Assembly: GCA_006384855.1 (NCBI GenBank)
Contig: VCJN01002011.1
Location: 62,001-126,000, forward strand
Source: Tetraselmis striata
Lineage: Eukaryota > Chlorophyta > Chlorodendrophyceae > Chlorodendrales > Chlorodendraceae
Length of the DNA stretch: 64,000 nt
Reading direction: 5' to 3'
Shown here: positions 59,299-64,000 of the stretch, piece after piece
Layout of the letters: every line of letters starts with the position of its first letter
Position numbering within the stretch: position 1 is the first letter of the stretch
The notes under the pieces: generated by a model
Seen by the model: the letters and a program-made list of their open reading frames with translations, nothing else
Database searches by the model: none
Told to the model about the DNA's origin: nothing
Position numbers and translations under genes: made by a program

Positions 59299-61312
59299 CT
59301 ACGGCGTGACCGGTGTCACGCGCACAACCTCCGTGTCGAAGCTGCCATCAGCGTGCAGGTGCAGCACGCGGAAGCCAGGCTGCACGCTGGTGTCCACCTC
59401 AGGGTCCTGATGGCCATGTGGGAGGAGTTGATGGAGGTCGGGGGGGGGGGGGGGGGGGGGGGGGGGCGAGGGTTCAGATGGGAGGCAGCAGGCAAGGAGG
59501 GGGCAACGGGTTGGGCAGAGCTGTAGGGCGCGCACCTTGCTGGCAAGGCGATACTGGTGGCAGGTGGAGGGGGCGCCGAGCAGCGGCATCCCGGTGGGTC
59601 CCTCTGCCATGTGCTCAGCGTGCAGGTGGCCGTGCACCAACAGCTTGACGGCTGGCAGCGCAGCTAGTGTGTCGAGCAGGCGGCCGGGCGTGGCCAGGCA
59701 GGACTCGCTCCAGAAGTTGTCGCCGGCGGGTGGGACCGGGGGGTGGTGCACCGCTGCCAGCACAGGTGTGCCTGCTTGTAGTGTGCCTACCTCGGCAGCA
59801 GCTGCGGTAAGCGTGCCCTCTGGCAGAGCGCCGTGAACTACGCTGCCTGGCCGAGGAGATGGAGAGGAGAGAATGGTGCAAGAGAGGGGGGGGGGGGGAT
59901 ATCAGTCTAACGCAATCTATCTGTCGGGAGACCAGCAAGCCGGAATAGCCATTCATCTGCACCACAATTTCACCGCGGCAATAGCATTCATGGAAAAAAA
60001 ATAGCGGGAAACAGGGGGGGGGGTGTGGGGGGGTGTAAATGAAAAAGTGTTGGAACATCATAAACAACACATCAAAGGAATGACATTCGAAATTTCTTAT
60101 TTTACTTCACGTGGGAATGACAGCGGTGAAAGGAATTGCACAATAATGGCACTTGTGCTGCTATTATTGCTGCCACTGCCAGTACTGACACAACAATACC
60201 AACGCAGCGGAAGAGCAGTGGCTGGTGGTGGTGTCATTAACGCATCAATGCAATGCCTGATCTAATAGTATAGGACAATGCTACTTTACTAGATATTGGC
60301 ACTTTTGCATGCGTGGCAACCCATGTCAAAACCACCATTCAAAGCAATGTGGAAAAGGTGCGCCATGAATTATAAATAGAATATGAGAGGCTTGGAGAGG
60401 GTTGGCTCGCAGGACGCACTTACCCGGCGGGATGTGGGAGCACAGCAGCAGCAGTCGCCAGCCCTTGACAGCCACAAGCACGTGGGCATCCGGGGTCACG
60501 GGGCCCACCAGCGCTGGCGCCTCCAGGAGCACTTCCGCTAGATTGTCTAGCTGCAGTAAAGGAAGCAAGAGGAGGGGGGGGGGGGGAGTCTGACAGAGCT
60601 GCAGTGAGCAGCGAGCGCAGAGAGTCACGCAGTGTGCTCGGAGGGGGGGGGGGGGGGGGGGGGGGGATCAGCTCTCACGTTCTCGTGGTTGCCGGGTATA
60701 AACAGCACTGCTGGTGCATGCTCCCCTGCGCCCGTGCTGCCCCACACCTCCTCCACAATACTCCGCAGGTTGCGGTACGACTCCACTGTGTCATCCTACA
60801 ATTAGGGCGGTCGAGCTGAGGGAAAATGGGTCGGATGAGGATATTGATGACAGGCAAATTAGGGGGCAGTAGGGGGGGGGGGGGGGGGGGGGGCAAGGGG
60901 GGCTTACTGACCTGGGATAGGTCACCCGTGAGCAGCAATGCGTCTGCGTGCGGGAAGCGCTGCTTGGCGGCGACCGCCACAGCACGGAAGGAGGTGAATG
61001 GGTTGACGCCCTGTGTTGGTAGGCGGAGGTGGAAGGGGGGTCAGCGGCAAGAGTCAGGGAGGGATCCGTGAGGACACGAGAGGCTTCTGTGTGCCTCTCC
61101 CCTCCCCTACCCCTCCCGGGGTTGTCGAGTTTTCCCACCTCAGCGCTTTTCTCGCACATTCAGGTACCCTAGAACTAGAATCACAGTGCGATGACAAGGG
61201 AGTTGAAACGGTGCCGGGTACCCGCCTTGTTCACCGCACTTTTGTCCGCGAGCAAATGAAGGTCTGTCAGCTGCAGGACGGTGGCGCAGCCCAGCAGGGC
61301 GCCCCCGAGCAT
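59299..61312 (-). CDS. CpdA/Icc-like calcineurin-type metallophosphoesterase, 279 aa, 6 exons
   Basis: Exons 61312-61235, 61010-60912, 60795-60679, 60550-60424, 59846-59536 and 59406-59299 join with matching phases; the fourth intron splits a Gly codon. Donors are GTGAAC, GTCAGT, GTGAGA, GTAAGT and GTGCGC. ATG at 61312 starts MLGGALLGCATVLQLTDLHL. Metal-site motifs appear in order: TDLHL (D and H), ALLLTGDLSQ (GD), LFIPGNHEN (N and H, with Glu where Asp is usual), VHHPPVP (H), LLVHGHLHAEH (GHxH). The C-terminal strand PGFRVLHLHADGSFDTEV is typical of CpdA. Length equals the bacterial enzyme (about 275). Likely reaction is hydrolysis of cyclic or other phosphodiesters with a dinuclear metal site; true substrate unknown. 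Most introns contain C-runs on the transcript. Confidence 0.88.
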
Positions 61313-61595
61313 CGCGGGACCCGCGGCAAATGAAGGCCTCGACAGGAGCGGGCGGGCGGCAAGCTAAACCGCCGGGTGATCGCTGCCGGCGAGCCGGGGG
61401 CCGACAGAGAGCCAGTGCGGTTCGGGTGGACGGAATACATCAGACGTATATCGAGGCGGTGTGAATATATGGCGAGCCGAAGCCAGTTGCCCGTCCAGGA
61501 CGGCTGGATGCGAGCGTCCATTGTCATCCCTAGTGCCGCAACTGCCAGCAGCCCCAGTTAATTTTCATTTTAGGGAGAGCGTCCCCGTAAGAGAA
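61313..61595. other. Upstream region of the CpdA-like gene up to the inverted element
   Basis: It probably holds the promoter of the minus-strand gene. A minus-strand frame is open across much of it and joins the gene's frame, so an upstream start is possible, but the CpdA family normally begins close to the first metal motif. Confidence 0.4.
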
Positions 61596-63634
61596 TGATC
61601 TAAACGTGTTTATGGGGTTTCCTAACGGACTATAGCTGTCCTAGTGCGACCCGTACGGTCTGTAGTGGTTTGAAGCCGTTACCATCGGGGTTTGGTACGG
61701 GCTACCCCATCGCCCGCGAGCCCTGCGCTCCCGGCCGGGGAGCTACTTAGGACAGCCACCAGCAGCTCGTCTGCCATCTTCCAGCTCGCTGCCTTCGGCA
61801 GCGGCTTCGCGTACTTGTGCGCGCGAGGGTCACTGAGGGTGAACAAGTCCGCACCGAGGTTCATCCACCCGGTAGTGAGTCGTCGTGCCGCGCACATGCG
61901 TTACAACATCAGGCAGCGACAGACAGCCCCTCGGTAGTGTGGTTTTCCCTACTCGTGCGCCCGAGGTCGTTTTCCGTTTTTGCCCTGGCTTTGCAGTTAG
62001 GACGTTTTCGGATGGCGATGCGCACGGCAAGGAATTGGAGCTGGGGGGTCCCGTTGGGGGGGTTTAAACCTCAACACCCGAAGTCGAGTCGCAATACAGG
62101 CCTTCGGGGCTCCCGCTGTGGAGCGCCCTCTCGCAGTAGTCAACTCTTCAGGTTTTAGGTGAGGTGGACGCGCTCGGCACCATGGCCGCTGCTCGTCACG
62201 GTTGTCAACGACGACAACTACGCCCACCGCAACAAATCGGCGCGGACGGAGGAGGACGTCCGTGTCGTCGGGGCGACCACTTGTTGTCCCGCAAGACATT
62301 GCAACCCAGTCCCCGTGTCCTCGCAGCAGGGCGCCGTGGCATCAACGGTCGTTACATGATGTGGTTTTCCGGAACTACTCGCGTAATTGGCATGTTACAT
62401 GGGTGGCGCCGCTCACGCGCCGGTGTTTTGAGAGGGCTCGTTGCCCTCGCCCCAATGAAGCTTCAGCAACGTTTGATGTGGTCGCAGTGGGAGGCGTTTG
62501 TGCGGCCCGTGCCGATGCGTCTCCGACGTCTCCTACTCCAACGTCGTCGTCACAAGGACCACGACAACCTGCAGCTGCCCGCCGGGGGGCAGCTCTACCA
62601 CCTGGCGTGCCTAGCGTCTCGTGGTGTATGTAACTACCCTTGGCCAACTCTGGGTTTGGGACTTCGGCGGCCGTCGCTGGTGCAGCAGCAGCGGCCGCCT
62701 CGTCGTCACCCTCGCTCCGACATCATTGGCATCGTTACGGGCCGGCATAGGCTACAAGGGCCTCTACGCCGGCCAACCCGCTTCCAACGTCACGGCAACG
62801 CATATGTGACAACACGAGCTGCCCGCCAGGGGACAGCTCCGCCACCTAACGCGACTTGTGCGTTTCGTGGCATCATCCTAAGCCTACGCTTTGTGGGTTG
62901 GTCAGCAGCCGTCTTTGGTGCAGCAACGGCGGTCGGCTCACCGCTCTCCGCGAAGGAAGACCCACGGCGACAGCTAACCGAGTCGGCGGGTCTTCTGCGA
63001 CGTCGCCGACAACCGACCCCGACACACCTGAACCGGTACGGCACGACCACACAGGGTTCCACATTTCCGCGCCCTTAGCTTTGTGCGTTTCACCCGCCGC
63101 TCTTCGCGCAAGGGGGCGAAACAACCACCGTTGGTGATGACGGCAGCAGTACATCGCCGTCATCGCGAGTTGTTGCGTGTCCACCCCTCGTAACGTGCAT
63201 CGCCAGTACAGGTACAGGGTACGAGTTATCATCGCGTCGGGTACAGTGCACCAGTACTTCACCTGACTGTACTCGCTCGGCGCGCTCGCGCGCTCGTGCG
63301 CGCAGCTGTACTCGTCCTACTCGTGCCTGTGCCGCTGCTTTGCTGGGCGCTCGTCGCCAACTTGGGCTTTGCTACCCCTGCTGCTTCTACTGGCCTGCAG
63401 TTCCGGCTCGTGCCGCACGCCACCATGGCGCGCAACCAATGCTATAGGGCGCCGTCGGGAGACGGCGCCTTAATTCTGCGACACGTCCGGCCTATGTCAT
63501 GCCGGCGTCAACATCTCCCGCCCGCGTCTGATGCGCATGCGCCTCGATCGAGGTCCTCTTGGCGCGAGACCCCTCTACAACTCAAGACATCTTCCGCCTT
63601 CGTCTGGTCGGCACGCCTGCCGACTGCCCACTAA
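61596..63634 (+). mobile_element. Second copy of the short PAT-like element, inverted, 3' truncated
   Basis: Starts TGATCTAAACGTG like A1 of the copy at 10223, and runs nearly identical over about 2.04 kb, including the Arg-rich frame (62164-63078) and the internal duplication. It stops matching at about 63631-63634, where the left copy continues for about 40 bases into B1. No B1-A2-B2 block follows, so this copy is cut at the 3' end. It also lacks RT and recombinase motifs. Orientation is opposite to the left copy. Confidence 0.8.
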
Positions 63635-63659
63635 GGCTCCGCATCAAGAATCAATAAAA

Positions 63660-63940
63660 GATCGAATCATGGTGCACCAGACAGATCGTGAATCGCACCA
63701 AGAATCAATATTTAGGCGCGGAATTTACTGGTGCACCGATATTTATTGGGCTGTAATATTCGGTGCACCGATATTTAGCTGGCGGAATTTACTGGTGCAC
63801 CGATATTAAGGTACCGGTATTTACTGGTGCACCGATACTTCGGTGCCGACATTTACTGATGCACCAACATTTAACCGCATATTTTACCGATGCACCAATA
63901 TTTATCTGCGTAATTGAATCAACGACTGGTGCACCACGAA
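63660..63940 (+). repeat. GTGCACC-bearing short repeat array
   Basis: Units of roughly 28-36 bases contain ACTGGTGCACCGATA or close variants followed by TTTA and a variable spacer; about eight units are seen. GTGCAC is palindromic. It begins about 30 bases after the truncated end of the short element. Confidence 0.8.
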
Positions 63941-64000
63941 TCAACCGAGAATCAGCCACAGTGGGAGACATGTGTCATCGACGGCTTCGGTCGTGACGAT

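Noticed and set aside
62164-63078. A firm protein-coding gene call in the short element
   Set aside because: Several frames are open on both strands, there is no domain signal, and GC content alone could explain the length. It is described as an open frame only.
1-64000. tRNA, rRNA, riboswitch or CRISPR features
   Set aside because: I looked for T-loop-like GGTTCGA motifs with paired stems, conserved rRNA stretches and regularly spaced repeats with unique spacers. None was convincing; the only regular arrays are micro- and minisatellites.

Overview
The window looks like nuclear DNA of a eukaryotic microalga, most likely of the green lineage. It has spliced GC-rich genes, many decayed retroelements, microsatellites and AT-rich islands, and no bacterial-style gene clusters. 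The host-type genes share a splice style: 5' sites are mostly GTGCG-like, and introns often carry a long homopolymer that reads as C in the transcript. GTGCG-type donors and tyrosine-recombinase (PAT-like) retrotransposons are both well known in chlorophytes, so a green alga is the best guess. No marker gene proves it.

Layout. 1-7.3 kb: two minus-strand genes, a membrane protein running off the left edge and a complete 4-exon gene (717 aa) with two PAN/apple-like modules and an esterase-like region. 7.8-10.2 kb: a compact element with split direct repeats (A1-body-B1-A2-B2). 10.7-13 kb: non-LTR scraps and a short tandem repeat. 13.0-18.2 kb: a decayed but structurally readable PAT-like element (gag region, RT, RNase H, tyrosine recombinase) with its own split direct repeats. 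18.5-20.0 kb: a minus-strand LINE fragment. 21.8-27.4 kb: a coiled-coil protein gene with a duplicated exon. 28-37 kb: two tandem minus-strand membrane-protein genes only 53 bp apart. 40-42 kb: weak plus-strand exons and a tandem duplication. 43.6-45.4 kb: a dead Ty3/gypsy-like fragment with a chromodomain-like tail. 45.4-48.6 kb: two convergent genes of probable mobile-element origin. 48.6-54.5 kb: a frameshifted multi-exon gene ending in a domain like a beta-class DNA amino-methyltransferase, with a minisatellite in an intron. 55.0-56.6 kb: a long inverted repeat. 56.6-57.3 kb: a recombinase tail plus split repeats. 57.5-58.4 kb: an intronless class 3 lipase. 59.3-61.3 kb: a complete six-exon CpdA-like metallophosphoesterase. 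61.6-63.6 kb: a near-identical inverted copy of the 8-10 kb element. 63.66-63.94 kb: a GTGCACC-bearing repeat array.

The genes do not form a pathway. The main theme is a tyrosine-recombinase retroelement family in several states: a coding copy, a recombinase-plus-repeat tail, and short derivatives without visible RT or recombinase. The second theme is a methyltransferase-like gene whose splice signals differ from those of its neighbours. Gene models were built by matching splice sites and reading phase by eye. No database search was possible.
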